Positions 1 to 12,000 of a stretch of 64,000 nucleotides of DNA are shown here, piece after piece. Position numbers and translations under genes: made by a program. Position 1 is the stretch's first letter, and the number at the start of each line of letters is the position of its first letter. The notes beneath the pieces are model-generated. The model was not told where the DNA came from. It saw nothing but the letters and a program-made list of their open reading frames with translations, and searched no databases. The DNA comes from Eublepharis macularius (Eukaryota; Chordata; Lepidosauria; Squamata; Eublepharidae): assembly GCF_028583425.1 (NCBI RefSeq), contig NC_072793.1:62129028-62193027 (forward strand), written 5' to 3'.

Positions 1-1075
1 GGAGCTGAACTGGCCTGAGCAATGCCCAGCCATGATTGCAGTCAAGTAGGAGAATGTGCCTAGCTCTGTGTTTGATCTCTTTCCATGCTGCCGGATTTGC
101 ATAGTAAAAAAAAAAGTGTGTGTATCAGCAAATCTTATTTCTGGAAGCAGTAAGGAGTGGATAAGGCTGACAGGTCTGATGACAGATTTGAACCATTTCA
201 ATCTTTTTACATTTTAGTTTCCAGGGCAATAAACTGAAGCAGGGAATTTGCCATTCTTCCAACCAATATTTATAGCTTGGGAATACTTTATGACACGCAT
301 TCCCATATACTAGGCTATTAACATTGCAAATGAAGCAGATAGATGTATGTGGTAGATCCCTTAAAGCAATACGAACTTATATCAAACAGTTAGTACAGAT
401 GCCTTTATTTTGAACTCTTGATATTTTTTTTTGGTATGTTCCCATTCTGCCCACTAGAGGAGCTGTTTGTGCATTTGTCTGTATACTGGGCTTGTTTTAT
501 GTTCATTATTATTAATAGGGCTGGAAGAAACAGAATAACTTCATCAACTGAGATGCTGTAGTTAAAATGCAATATCAAGACATTGAACGTATGCAGCTGC
601 TTTGCTAACCATTGATACATCTAGCTGAATATTCTCAACTCTGGTTGGCAGCAGATCCCCGGGATTTCAAGCAAAGGAATTCCTTAAGATCCCTTTTTTA
701 TTGGCAAGACCAAGGGTTCAGTTCCATAGCCCCACTCTCTTTTTGGCAATAGCTTCTCTGTCCATCTCTTCTGAAGCCGTCTGTTTATTAATTTAAAAAT
801 GTAGAGCCCGTTTTGTAACTTAGAAATAGATTTTCAAGGGAGGCTAAAATATTAGAGCAATTTTTAAAAGAGCTGGTACAGCAAACAAACATGCAAGTAA
901 ATAAATAAACTTAGCTCTGGGAGAGACTGAGCTATGATTCAGCAAAGTCCCAGGACAGAATCTCTCATCTGTCATGAATGCACTAGATAGCCTTAAGCAA
1001 ACTATTTAGACTCAGCCCCACCCAACCCCACCCCATCTCTAATATGAAGATAAAACTGACATTGATTCCAAGTAG
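1..1075. other. Intergenic, nothing recognised
   Basis: AT-rich DNA with short homopolymer runs. I see no gene, exon or repeat family that I can name. Confidence 0.5.
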
Positions 1076-1302
1076 TGAGCCAACATTGTGTAATGGTTAG
1101 GGTACTGGCCTTGGAACTGGGGGACCCAAGTTCAGACCTCTACTCTGCCATGAAGCTTTCTGGGTGGGTCACCTTCAGCCAGTCATGCTCTCTCTCTCTC
1201 AGCCTAACCTACCTACCTGAAGGAGGAGAGAATGATGTGCACTGCCCTGAGCTCCTTGGAAGAACAGCAGGATAAAAGATACTAAATAAAAAGATAAAGT
1301 GA
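1076..1302 (+). repeat. tRNA-derived SINE with L2-like tail
   Basis: It has a Pol III-like A box (GTAATGGTTAGGG region) and B-box-like segment (AAGTTCAGACC). The body has the typical ACTCTGCCATGAAGCTTTCTGGGTG, CAGCCTAACCTACC and GAATGATGT blocks and ends in an A-rich TAAATAAA tail. The same family recurs several times in the window in both orientations. Confidence 0.75.
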
Positions 1303-1474
1303 GGCACTCTGCAAATCCTAAAATGCTATCTAAATGCTTACTTTGATAATGTTATTAAGGCAGAGAAACCTTGCAAGCCATCCATCCTTGGTAGAAGATC
1401 GTTGCCAAGGATGATCCTGTTTTAAAGACGTGTAAATAAAAAATCTTCACTTGTTTACCAAAGATTACAAGTGA

Positions 1475-1885
1475 GCTGGCTTGAGAAGCCTCCTTCAGCA
1501 AGGAGTTCCACTAGTTCCCCAGTGGGGGTGGGTGATCCCCTGTTCCCACCGTCCACCCTCACCAGGCCAGTGGTGGGAAGGCGAGAGAACCGGCCTCCCA
1601 GGGCATACTCCCAGCATGGCATGACAATGTCACTCCCAGGAATAATGTCATCACACAGGCCCCAGGAGTGCTCCCATTCTTTGTGCCAATTTGGGCCCCA
1701 AAGAGGCCGATTCTTTGTGCAGAAGTGCTCCTGGAGCCTGTGTGATGATGTCACTTCCAGAAGAGATGTCATCACATCACCATTGGAAGCAAGCGCACAC
1801 TTTGTGTGCACATGAAGATCTCCTCAAAGTGAGTGCCAGATCCCCCCTCCCACCAGTAGAGTAAGAAGACCTGGCAACCCTAAAT
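1475..1885 (-). mobile_element. hAT-like MITE ending in TAGGGTTGCCAGG
   Basis: The right end read on the minus strand begins TAGGGTTGCCAGGTC, a terminus I recognise from reptile hAT-like nonautonomous elements. The interior has paired TGATGTCACTTC-type segments around 1745-1780. The left boundary is uncertain. Confidence 0.5.
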
Positions 1886-1931
1886 CCCACAGAGAAGATG
1901 CCCCCTCAGAGCAGGGTCTGTTCCTCATGGC

Positions 1932-2137
1932 TAGAGTTGCCAACCTCCAAGTAGCGCTTGGATATTTTCCAGAATTATAACTGATCTCCAGACTATAGAG
2001 ATCAGTTCCCCTGGACAAAATGGCTGCTTTGGAGAGTGGCTGTATGGTATTATACGCCACTGAGGTCCTTCCCAAAACTCACCTTTCCCAGGCTCCACCC
2101 CAACTATCCAGGAATTTCCCAACCCAGAATTTCTAAT
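1932..2137 (+). mobile_element. hAT-like MITE beginning TAGAGTTGCCAACCTCC
   Basis: Characteristic blocks are GTTGCCAACCTCC, CTGATCTCCAGACTA, AAAATGGCTGCTTTGGA and GGAATTTCCCAACCC. This is a common squamate nonautonomous element. It lies between two copies of another MITE family. A minus-strand relative lies at about 52.02-52.14 kb. Confidence 0.6.
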
Positions 2138-2485
2138 TATGGTTGCCAGGTCCCTCTCACCTCCTGCCAGGAGGGTAGGGACACCTGGTACTTACCTCAT
2201 GCTGTCCATGAGGATCCTCTTTGCATGTGTGCAAAACACGTGCGTACCGGGGCTAATGCAGTGATGTCACTTCTGGAAGTGACATCACCACCTTGGTTAC
2301 ACGAGTGCTCCCATGCTCTGCACAGGGCCTGTTTGGCCCATTTGGGGCCCAAATTGGCCCCAAATGAAGCACAGGAATGCTCCCACGGCTGGCACGACAA
2401 CATTACTTCTGGAAGTGATATCATCGCATCTGTTGGAAGCGTGCGCATGGCATGTTCCTGAGGTGCCTGCTGTAACCCTACTCAT
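2138..2485 (+). mobile_element. Second copy of the GGTTGCCAGG hAT-like MITE
   Basis: It starts GGTTGCCAGGTCCCTCTC and ends near GTAACCCTACTC. It holds a palindrome with perfect 13-bp arms at 2261-2288 (GTGATGTCACTTC, then its reverse complement). It belongs to the same family as the copy at 1475-1885, in the opposite orientation. Confidence 0.55.
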
Positions 2486-2514
2486 GCTCCTCCCCCCAAA
2501 CTGAGATAACCTTG

Positions 2515-4370
2515 TAGTGTGACCTTAAAGCACTTGGAGCCATATATGAGAGGCAACATTCTTTCAGGTATTCTGGCCCCAGCCAGGCCATTAAGGGCTT
2601 TGAAGGTCAAATCCACCACACTGAATTGTGCCCAGAAACTATTGGAACTTTTCCAAACAGCATTGGAGGCAAAACTACATATTTTACATAAATTCCCAAC
2701 GGGGACTGGCAGTCGTATTGCAGGTGTGAGTCCCTGGTGGCAACTGGATGTAAAAACACCTCAGGAGTCTGATTCAGATCAGTACTGCAGTGCTGGTTAT
2801 CACTTACCTCACCTGTTCAGGTAGCGTGCAGGGTGGGTGGGGACTGAGAGCAGGGCTTGGAAGATCTTAACTGGCAGGATAGACAGTATAGGAAGATATG
2901 GTCCCTTAGGAACCCTGACCCTCAAACCCCATTTTGGGCCTTTCAATTCTGAATTGTGTCTGGAAGTGCAGTCACTACAGTGCAGCCAATACAGACCTTT
3001 CAGCACAGGACTGACACAACCCCCATATTCAGTCCCTGACCATAGCCTGACTGCTACATCAATTTGGATCTTGAAATTTCTAGATCGGTTTCCTGTTGTT
3101 ATGCAAATTACAATTGTCTAACCTGGATGTAATTGGATTATACTTTTTGAGGAATAGTTGTGGCTGTTGTATCAGCTGTGGAGGAGTGTTGAGCCTCCAA
3201 TAGCAGGTAAGGATCCAGCAGCAACGCTCCCCAGAACAGGCTGAGTGCTTAGCATTCAAGGGGCTTTATCATTGACTGACAGGCCCTCAGTCTTGTTAGT
3301 TCAGTTTATTGCCCCATGTCAATCCTATTCACTTCTCCAAGCATTTGTCCAGGACCCTCCCAACTCAGCCCTTATGGAGACACGGAGCTTGATGTTATCT
3401 ACTGCTCTATTGGTGAAACCAGCCTCACTCTAAATCTGCACACTCTCTCATATTAAACCACATGGGGACAAAATGGGCCTTGACGAGACCCCACAGCATA
3501 AATTCTATGGGGCAGTACAGCAGTCTCCCAGCACCTCCTTCTGGAATTGGCCAACCGTGTGAGAGAATTATTGAAGCATGCTGCCCACCACTCCCAACCC
3601 AGCCAGCCTCTTCATAAATGTGATGGTATGGAAAGGTGCTGAGAGGTCCAGGATAATCAACAGGGATACACCTTTCCTGTCACTCTCCTGGCAAAAAAAA
3701 CATCATTCAGGGCAACAAAGACATTTCTGTCCCAAACCCAGGCCTGAATCTGAATTGAAATGGGTTTTAATATTCAATGTCATCTGCCTGAAGTTGTGCA
3801 ACTTCTACATGCTCGTGCACCCTGTCCATTCATGGAATACTAGCCACTGGTAATCATTTAGGTAATTTGGGTCCAGAGACACTTTCTTCAGCAGGGAGTC
3901 TCACTTCTTCTTTCAAAGTGATCAGAACTACACCCAACTGCAATGAGATGTTTATTACCTCCCAGACCTACTCAACCAATCCAATCCAGCTAGGTATGAT
4001 CAACCATGAAGGACAGTGGTTTAGCTTAGACTTGGTGTGCTGCACTTTTGAGCAGCTTGTCCACTTCATCAGTCTTTACAAACTGAAAGCCATCCATGTG
4101 CCTAGGATCACACTGTGCCTCAATATTATTCCAAGACTGAATTGGCAGGTAGATATTATAAGAAACTTAGAATTGTTGCTGCTGCTTCTTGATTCTGGGC
4201 CCCATGTCTTGTTATGTCTGACCCAAATAGCATGTGGAATGACATTGTGCTGAGCACCTCACCATCACATTGGCCAAGAATATCATATCACATTGCTTGA
4301 CTTTTCAAGAGAGACAAGACACTCATCGGGCCAGCTATTTCTCTTGTAAGGTCTATCTTGGCCCCTAAAC
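2515..4370 (-). mobile_element. Decayed L2 LINE fragment
   Basis: Minus-strand translation with many frame breaks shows L2-like reverse transcriptase pieces: an LDLSAPFHT motif near 3640, LAGLGV near 3590 and a GVSSRPILSP-like PQG box near 3480. An EVDKLL motif is near 4050. The part below about 3.17 kb is less clear and may belong to a different old LINE. It codes for nothing intact. Confidence 0.6.
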
Positions 4371-6404
4371 TCAAGCCAACTACGGCAAAAAACCCAAAAC
4401 CAAACAAGAACTTTAATAACTATGCACAGCAAAGAGGTCAAGTTTGCATCTTGTTCCAAAAATTTGTTTGGCTCAGGATAATTTCCTACTAAGATCTGTC
4501 ACTACACTTCTGGCAGGAAGCATTCTCTTCGCCCAATGGCTAGAACTAATTGGTGGCAGGATTATGCACAAGCTGTGGATGGTAGTGTACCTAAGCAACA
4601 ATATCACAGTCCATAGATTCCTGCCAATCAAATTTAAGCTCACAAAGTCCCATCTCATCTGAGGGTTTAAATTGGATTAGTTATTTTTAAATCTCACAGA
4701 AGGGGCATTAAAATGTGCTTTTCAAGCAGCAAGCAGTCATAAGCAATTCCTGCTGCAGGGCATGGGCTGCTCTTTTCATAATTCTCCGTATCTTCTTCTC
4801 TTTAAATAACCTTGAGCAAGAAGACAGACTTCTTATATGCCAGCCCCAGCCTCTTACAAAGGTTTTGCGATTGTTGACTTTACAGAGAAATCAGATTTCA
4901 GTTTGGGGGGTTGGGGGGATTTGCTGTTCTCTCCAATTTCAGCTAGATTTAAAGTAATTAGAATATATTTCTCCTTAAAGAGATTGTTGATGGAATGAAT
5001 TACTCAGCAAGTTCAGGATGGCATTCATCTCAACCGCCCAAGAATTGTGGCAACATCAAGACATACCAATTTTTGTTTTTCTTCTAAGATATTTTGTTGA
5101 TCCTTGAAACAACATTGACAGAACAGAGGAGCTATTAACTTTGAGACATGCTATAGTTCAGCTGTGGCAGCATTTGCTGCTATTCACAATCAGGTTTCTG
5201 GCCGTTTAGGGAGGGCTCTGGTTGAACTCTGGTTAGAGTTGGCCATTTCTGTCTGTGACACAATTGTGCCCTTGCAAAATAAGACAGCCACGAAACTTGG
5301 ATGGAACATTTTGACAATACTGTACATTCATGTTTGAAAAGTAGCCCAAGCCACCCATCTCTTTCTGGCAGAGAAAGATGTAAAGTCCATTCTTTGACCT
5401 TATCTTCCTCGTTACGAACATGAATAAATACACAGACATATGAACAACCAGTATCTTTAGTCTTATTGGAAGGCAAATTCCAGTAAAGTTCATAAAGAAA
5501 ATCCCGGAAGAAACCAGTTCCACCAGATGCCAGCAGGGCCACATGGCTTTTTATGACCATGTTCAAGTCATGTGGTTAAATTTTTAGTCTTGTTGGTTTG
5601 CACAAATGAAAATATAAACACTTAGTATGTTGACTCATGATGACATTACTCTCCATTTCAAGTTGATACGGCAGCATGATAAACTTAACCCTCTTTAGGG
5701 CAGGAAAATACACAAAACATTCTTCTCATGACAGTTTGACCTCTGTTCAATTTGTGGAAGAAGTATTTCAGACAAAAAATTGAATTTTTAAAACGTTATT
5801 CTGATTAAAGCAGAGTATAGTTTCTTATAAATTATTGCTGTGTCTTTTCCAGTGTCTCCACTTTGCCTTTAGAGTTCTGGGCTTCCATGGAACAGAATGT
5901 TCCTCTAATATTGAATGAGGGAGAGTATTTGTTATGCAAGCTAAAACCTCATGCAAACACATGGATCAGTATCAACAGTGCTGTATTTTGGAGGTCAAAA
6001 AGGTGTTATTCTTTACTCAAATTCACACCCTGGAAAATTCAAGCACAGCACCAAAAATATGATTTGAGATGTACATTCTTAAATTACTATCTTTTTTGAA
6101 AGAGAATTCAAGTTGGATGTAAATAAGGGTTTGGCTTCAAAAATATGTTGTGGTTTTAGGCTGTAAGGAGTCTTGTTAAATAAGGAAAATCAGACAAGGA
6201 ACCTGACCAAGAGATTTGGAACCCAATTAAACAGGACAGTAGAAAGGCTATGGCAACTTTTGATATATATGCACAGGATTTAAAGCAAGACAAACTGAAA
6301 AGTAATGCAGAACACATGCATCCCCTCTAGTCACTTCTCCAAAACTGTTTTTATAATCAGCAAATACAAAGTTATGGTAGTTAAGATATAACAGGGTACT
6401 TAAA
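4371..6404. other. Unannotated stretch downstream of STC2
   Basis: AT-rich with no recognised repeat. It could include additional STC2 3' UTR if a more distal poly(A) site is used. Open frames at 5180-5566 on the minus strand have no recognisable family. Confidence 0.4.
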
Positions 6405-8689
6405 TGGACAGCTGAATTTTTTTTTATTTTAAATTTTCAAAGAAGTAAGGCTATACAGATGTCTTGATAGAACTATCAGGTTAAATGCACTCTTATCTGT
6501 TGGAAATGAAAGTTAACAATAAATAAACGATTTATGCTGTCAATAACATTATGGAACGTATAAAATTATATTTTCCTTGCTTTTAAACAACAAAAACATA
6601 CTAGTGGCATGAATATATACAACACAGGTCCTGACATATATTTAAATTACCTTAGCCAGCAGTGCTCAGAATTTTTTTTAAATGGAGACGTTATAATAAA
6701 TAGAAACATTAAATATTTACAATAAAAGAATATGTGGAATCAGTAGGTGAACACGTACATCCAATTTTTACATGCAGAAGAAAAAAATTAGGCCTTATAC
6801 TTCCCTCCATTACCTTTGTTCAGCTAAAGGAGAAACATATATTTACCTCTCTAGAATGAAAGGAGATAAATTATATGCATGCTGAGGTGATCTGTTGACA
6901 GAAACATTCAATGGTGGGTATGCCTTGGTTCCCATTGGACCTAATGAAAGATCAAACTGATGTGAGATGGGCCTGCAGCAGGCCTTCAATTTTGTCTATG
7001 TATGACACCATGGTGATGTGGTCACGAACAATCCTCCAATCAGATCATTTTAAAATGTTTTAGATTAGTAAGGGGACCATATACCTTTCCTTGTTTAGTT
7101 GCTTCATTGGGAACTGCCGGATTATCACTTGGAACTAGATGGTTTCCTTAGAAATAATGTAAAATTTCCTGGCTGCATTTACAATTCTGTGGTTCTTACA
7201 ACCTAAGTTTTACCAAAAAGGGCTTATATCATGTGCTTTGTCTCTCCAAAGGTTCCCCAGTGACTGCAGCACCAGGACACATTCTATGTATGCATGTCCA
7301 GAGTTGTCCTGCCATTGATCAAACAGGGAACTCACTTGCACATGGGAGATCGTGATGCACAAGGAGCCTATGGACTAAGGCTTCAGTCTATGAAACTAGA
7401 TTTCTGCTGATGGAAAAACTAAAGGCCTTCTGAAGTTCTGAACCAACAGAAATTATGGACGAGATGCAGAAAAAGGTTATATACTGGTTCCTCCCATTAT
7501 CCGCTTCTTAGGATTCGACACCTACTGCTGTCCATCCTTTCAAGTGCAGTGGCTGATATCTGCAACACCCTGAATGATCTTAGGTAACGATAAACAGATA
7601 TATCTAACAGTAAAGGTGGAGTGTGTCGTATTAACTCTAGCCTGCACAGAATGTAATCCAAAGCACATTTACTGGAAGAAAATTTAAAAAGAAATAAATG
7701 TGACTTATTTTCAAGAAACCGTTTTTAGGACTGAATGTCAGGAAGACTAAGCTCATTTCAGATCATTAACCTGATTGTTTTGTAGTGCTTGGGTTACCAG
7801 AATTACCATTTCTTGGCACTTCAGTCAGGCTGGGAACACTGCCGCCCCACCGCCATGGTCCTGCTTTCAAGTAGACAGATTTTCATCAAGCCTCCAAAAA
7901 GTACTGCATGTATAACCAAGCGTTGGTGGAGCATCCATACCCCGTATTTCGGAAACCTGCTTCACTTAGAAACCAGGTAGTATTTTGAAGGTCTGCTGAA
8001 AAACATGTTGATGTGAAACTAGGGTAGTTGAAAAGTTCATTTTGTCCATAATTTGGTTGTGTAATCACCTGATTTCCTGAGGAGGTTGTAACAATAGGGA
8101 GAAAAGTGTATGGGTGATCCATACAAACCAATAAAAGGGACACTTAGTCAGGTGGTGTAACCCAGGCAGGAACAACGGCTCAGAGAAACTGTTTAGCTTG
8201 AAATGGATAGCTTTCCAATGTAGAACTCCATTTTAGCAGCCACCTTGTGGCCTCTGACAGAGAGTAGAGAACGGATTATTTTCTGTCTAGAGACTAAATG
8301 CTGAACCTAACCTAGATGGTGAGCCAATAGTGGACAAATGAAAATTCAGACAAATTTATCCTCCATCCCTGATAAATAAAGAAACAAACCACCACCACTC
8401 CCTGCATCCAATCTCCTAATGTCCTTTTCTGAAGGGATAAATAAATTTAAATGAACACACCTGTTGCGCCTACCCACTGAACTTGCTGGATACCGTCAAT
8501 AACTAATAGCCATTGCTTTTCCTCTGTTGCTTAGAATACCTACACTGACACAGTCATATTCTCCACAATGCCCTGTGCCTGACACCACCCCCTCTATATT
8601 GTAAATATTTTGGAATGCCCCTAGATAAGAAGATGGACTCAATGGAGGAAGTTTCTAGTGGAGGAGGAAGGAAGGGCTGGGTCCTCCTT
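6405..8689 (-). other. STC2: Probable STC2 3' UTR
   Basis: Downstream of the STC2 stop there are about 2.3 kb of AT-rich DNA with no recognised mobile element. The first AATAAA on the minus strand after the stop is at 6428-6423, inside an A/T-rich run. I scanned the whole interval and found no earlier canonical signal. STC2 transcripts in other vertebrates have long 3' UTRs (known), so this length is plausible. The exact cleavage site is inferred, and the A-rich context means other sites are possible. Confidence 0.5.
6423..6428 (-). terminator. STC2: Candidate STC2 polyadenylation signal AATAAA
   Basis: This is the first canonical AATAAA on the minus strand downstream of the STC2 stop. It lies in a run of T on the plus strand, so chance occurrence is possible. 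Confidence 0.4.
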
Positions 8690-9083
8690 TCACCTTCGGA
8701 TGTCAGAGAAGTCAGACAGTTCTTCTGCCTGTTCGATGATTCCATGGGCCATTTTAGGACTGTGGCTCCCAGCTTTAGTGCGAGTGTGAGCATTCATTTG
8801 GAGCTTGCTACCTCTTTCCCCCCTGGTGCTTCGGGAGTTCTCTCTGGGGTCAGATTCAGAGTGGACTGTGAGGTCTCCTTGGCTGGCAGCAGATCTGAAG
8901 ATTTCATTTGGTTTTCTCTCAGGTTCCAGGGCAGAGTCTCCATGTGGGACTGAGGTGCAGAAACTCAAGACAGAACACAGGCTCCCCCAATTCTGTTCAC
9001 ACTGGGCCTGGACACTCTGCGTGATGGCTTCTCTGACCTCCTCTCCACAAGTGAGCAGGATGTTCACTAAGTCAACATATGGT
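8690..9083 (-). CDS. STC2: STC2 coding exon 4 with stop (residues 169-299)
   Basis: The acceptor is TTTTTCTGTTAG/ACCATATG, and its first base completes the split Glu codon. The exon begins PYVDLVNILLTCGEE, then CEQNWGSLCSVLSFC with Cys197, Cys205 and Cys211. The remainder is a charged, low-complexity tail with RGERGSK and N-A-H-T, ending EELSDFSDIRR and a stop. The core is close to the family; the tail is the fast-evolving part. This tail has scattered histidines but no HH cluster. Exon 4 continues downstream as 3' UTR. Confidence 0.96.
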
Positions 9084-12000
9084 CTAACAGAAAAATCAAA
9101 GCATGGTAGATGGTTATGGAAGAACAGAAGGTTACACACCAATAAAAAAACAGATTGTCATTTTTCTTCAGGCCCACCAACCTGGGGCCCACCAAAATGA
9201 ATGTAGCCCACTAGCCACACATTACGACCTTCAGATTCCCTGAACCCCCTGCCTTTGCAGTCTCTGGCATTCTCCTTCTCTTTCTCCATGTCTCTTTCTC
9301 CATGGCTTGTGGTTGCTTTGGGCCAAAGATCACAATCTGTGCCGTCTTTTCGAAGCCTATATTCTCCTCCATCTCTCACAGCAATATAATTCCATTAAGA
9401 TTACCAAGTTTATTGAACAGTGGTCAACAGATTTTGCTGGCATTCACAGTGAATGACTTCTACTGGCACTTATTATTTTTTTAAAATTGTATTTATTAGA
9501 TTTATAGTGTGCTCTCCCCTGAAAAGCATGTATATATAGAGAGGTGTAAAAATTACATTTGCTGAAGATTTAATCAATTTTTGCACCTTTGTAAGCTTTG
9601 AAGCAGAGCTCTTTACTAAGGGTACTGATAGAATTTTGTCATTTAGTTCTAAATGCTGACTGCCCTTCCTCCCCATACGAAGGCAAATGTAAGCTTTCTA
9701 TATTGTTTTGTCTCCCAATGCTTACTGACAAGTTTCCTGCTCCCTCAGTGTAGCTGATCTATCATGTAGCAACTCCTAATGGAATGTTTCTATCAAAATA
9801 TGACCATGAACTTCAGACCACATGATCTGAAGTATACCTAAGGTTGGATCCAGATACCTTCGTTCCACTGCAACCCCTTGAAATCTACAACATGGTGTTC
9901 CTGGGGGATAAGAGACCATGAGGGAGGTCTGCAGCAGGAAGGGAGTATCAGCAGAAACTGCCAATTAACTTTAGATCCAAGTCCTAGTGTTTCATAGGGG
10001 CCATTTCCACACGTCTTACCTTCTGCCGGAATATCATGGAAGACAGCTGCTTCGCATGCAAAATCGCACTAGGAAGATGCTGTCATCGTGGAAGACAGCT
10101 TCTTCTTGCGCGAAATTGAGCCACGAAGACGCGATTTCTGCAAAAATCCCAGATGAGTGTCTTCCTGGTGCGATTTCGAGCGTGAAGCCGCAGTCTTCTG
10201 CGATGTTCCGGCAGAAGGTAAGATGAGTGGAAACGGCCAGGGCCCTATAATTGCTCTCACTGAAGAAAATAGAACTAAAGTAATATATGAAGCTGCCTTA
10301 TACCAACTCAGAATTACTGGTTCATCTACCACAGTATTATCTATTACAATTGGCAGACACTTTTCAGGACCTCAGGCAGAAAAAAAGTCATCACCTGCTT
10401 CCTGAGATCTTTTAAATTGGAGATGCCAGGGCTTGAATCTGGGGCCTACTTTGGTCAAAATATGTGCTCTGCTGTTGACCCATGGTCCTTTCTCAGGAGC
10501 TAAACATGGAACTACATGTTATAAGGAACATGGGGTGCCACAAAACATGGCACCTGTGCAAGGTTTCCTTTTCCCCTTTGTTTCATTATACTGACATTGT
10601 GGCACGGCACATATCCTTGCGTCCATTCCACATCACTAGCTGATGAAGGCAGAAGCAGGTAAATGCCTGGCATAACAACATCTGAATAGGGATAATTCGT
10701 ACCACATTTAAGGAGGGGAAGAACTAGACGTGTAATTTCACCCTGATATGGAACATAGTGGTTTGGCCTAAGTGCTGCATTAAATTGTAGATTTGTTAGG
10801 AACCACAATATGGGTTTTCTAGAAACATGATCAGATCTGAGAGGTAAGAAGTATATAATTTTGACCACAGACTTATAGACTTGACAAAATACCATCAGTG
10901 GTGAGGAAAAAAAATCAGTGGTTTGTTGCCTCATAGCACAGTTATTTTCAACTATAACTAGTATTAAGCCTGGTTAATTGGCAAGAACTCCTAGCATCAA
11001 TTTGTGCTATGAGAATGTATATTTATGTTCTCGGTTCTACAGAGTCTCCTGTCTCTAACAGTATTACAACCATCACCAAAAATTCATGATACTTGATCGA
11101 GTAATGCTAGTGACCTTTCTAAATACACTAAGTCTTGTGGAACTTACTCTAGTAATTTTTTTAACTACTGTGAAAAAGGTAATCATGTTCTTAACAGAAG
11201 GCCTTGGAAAGAGCTGAACTGCTGTTCTTGTTTATCCCCTAAAAAGTCAATTGAGGATCATATGAAATAAAATGTTCTTATTTCACATTTTAAGGGATCA
11301 TCAACAGATTTTTTTAAAAAAATGATAAGCCACTTCCAGCTCTAATAAAATTGTTGTAGGATTGTTTTAGAATCAAAGTCAAGCCAGATGAGATTCTAGA
11401 AGATCTATGAATGGATCTTCAGCACATTTTAATTGCAGCTTTTAAGGACAGGGCAAGGGGATGCAGCAAGGGGAAAGGATTTAACTTTTTTTTCCCTGAC
11501 CTTGGACAGCCCTTTAGAGCTGCTTTGGCCACAATCTGATTTGTGGTTGCAATTTAACAATAAAAAGCGTGAGAGATCCTTACACAGATATTTCATAATC
11601 CTGTCATGATTGACCCTCAGATCCTGAGCTTTCTTTGAGAAACAGATTCTGAGTATTAATCCCACCCCTCAAAAGCTTCTAGTTTTCATGGTAAACCATT
11701 AAAATGGCTATCGGACATGTACATGTATCTCAGTCTCATTTCAACCAATGAGCTTGACTCATGAAGGTTTCTTCTGAAGTACAGGGATACTCCTAAGAAT
11801 GCTTGCACTGGAATGCTGCCTTCAGTGCTGGCTCCTCACTATCGTAGACTTGCACTAGCACCGAATCTGAATTGTTTTTTTTTTTAAAACTCATAAAATT
11901 GTAGATTATTGCAGCCTGCTAAAATGTGGTGTTAAGGAGCTCCATCATAGGCTAGACTTCTTTAGGCAGCCCAATTCTATATAAATTCCACTGTGAGGGG

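Noticed and set aside
5180..5566. 128-codon minus-strand frame downstream of STC2
   Set aside because: An overlapping alternate frame of similar length is present and neither resembles a known protein; judged chance or distal UTR.
10512..10934. 140-codon minus-strand frame in STC2 intron 3
   Set aside because: No domain, AT-rich intronic context, no splice sites supporting an exon.
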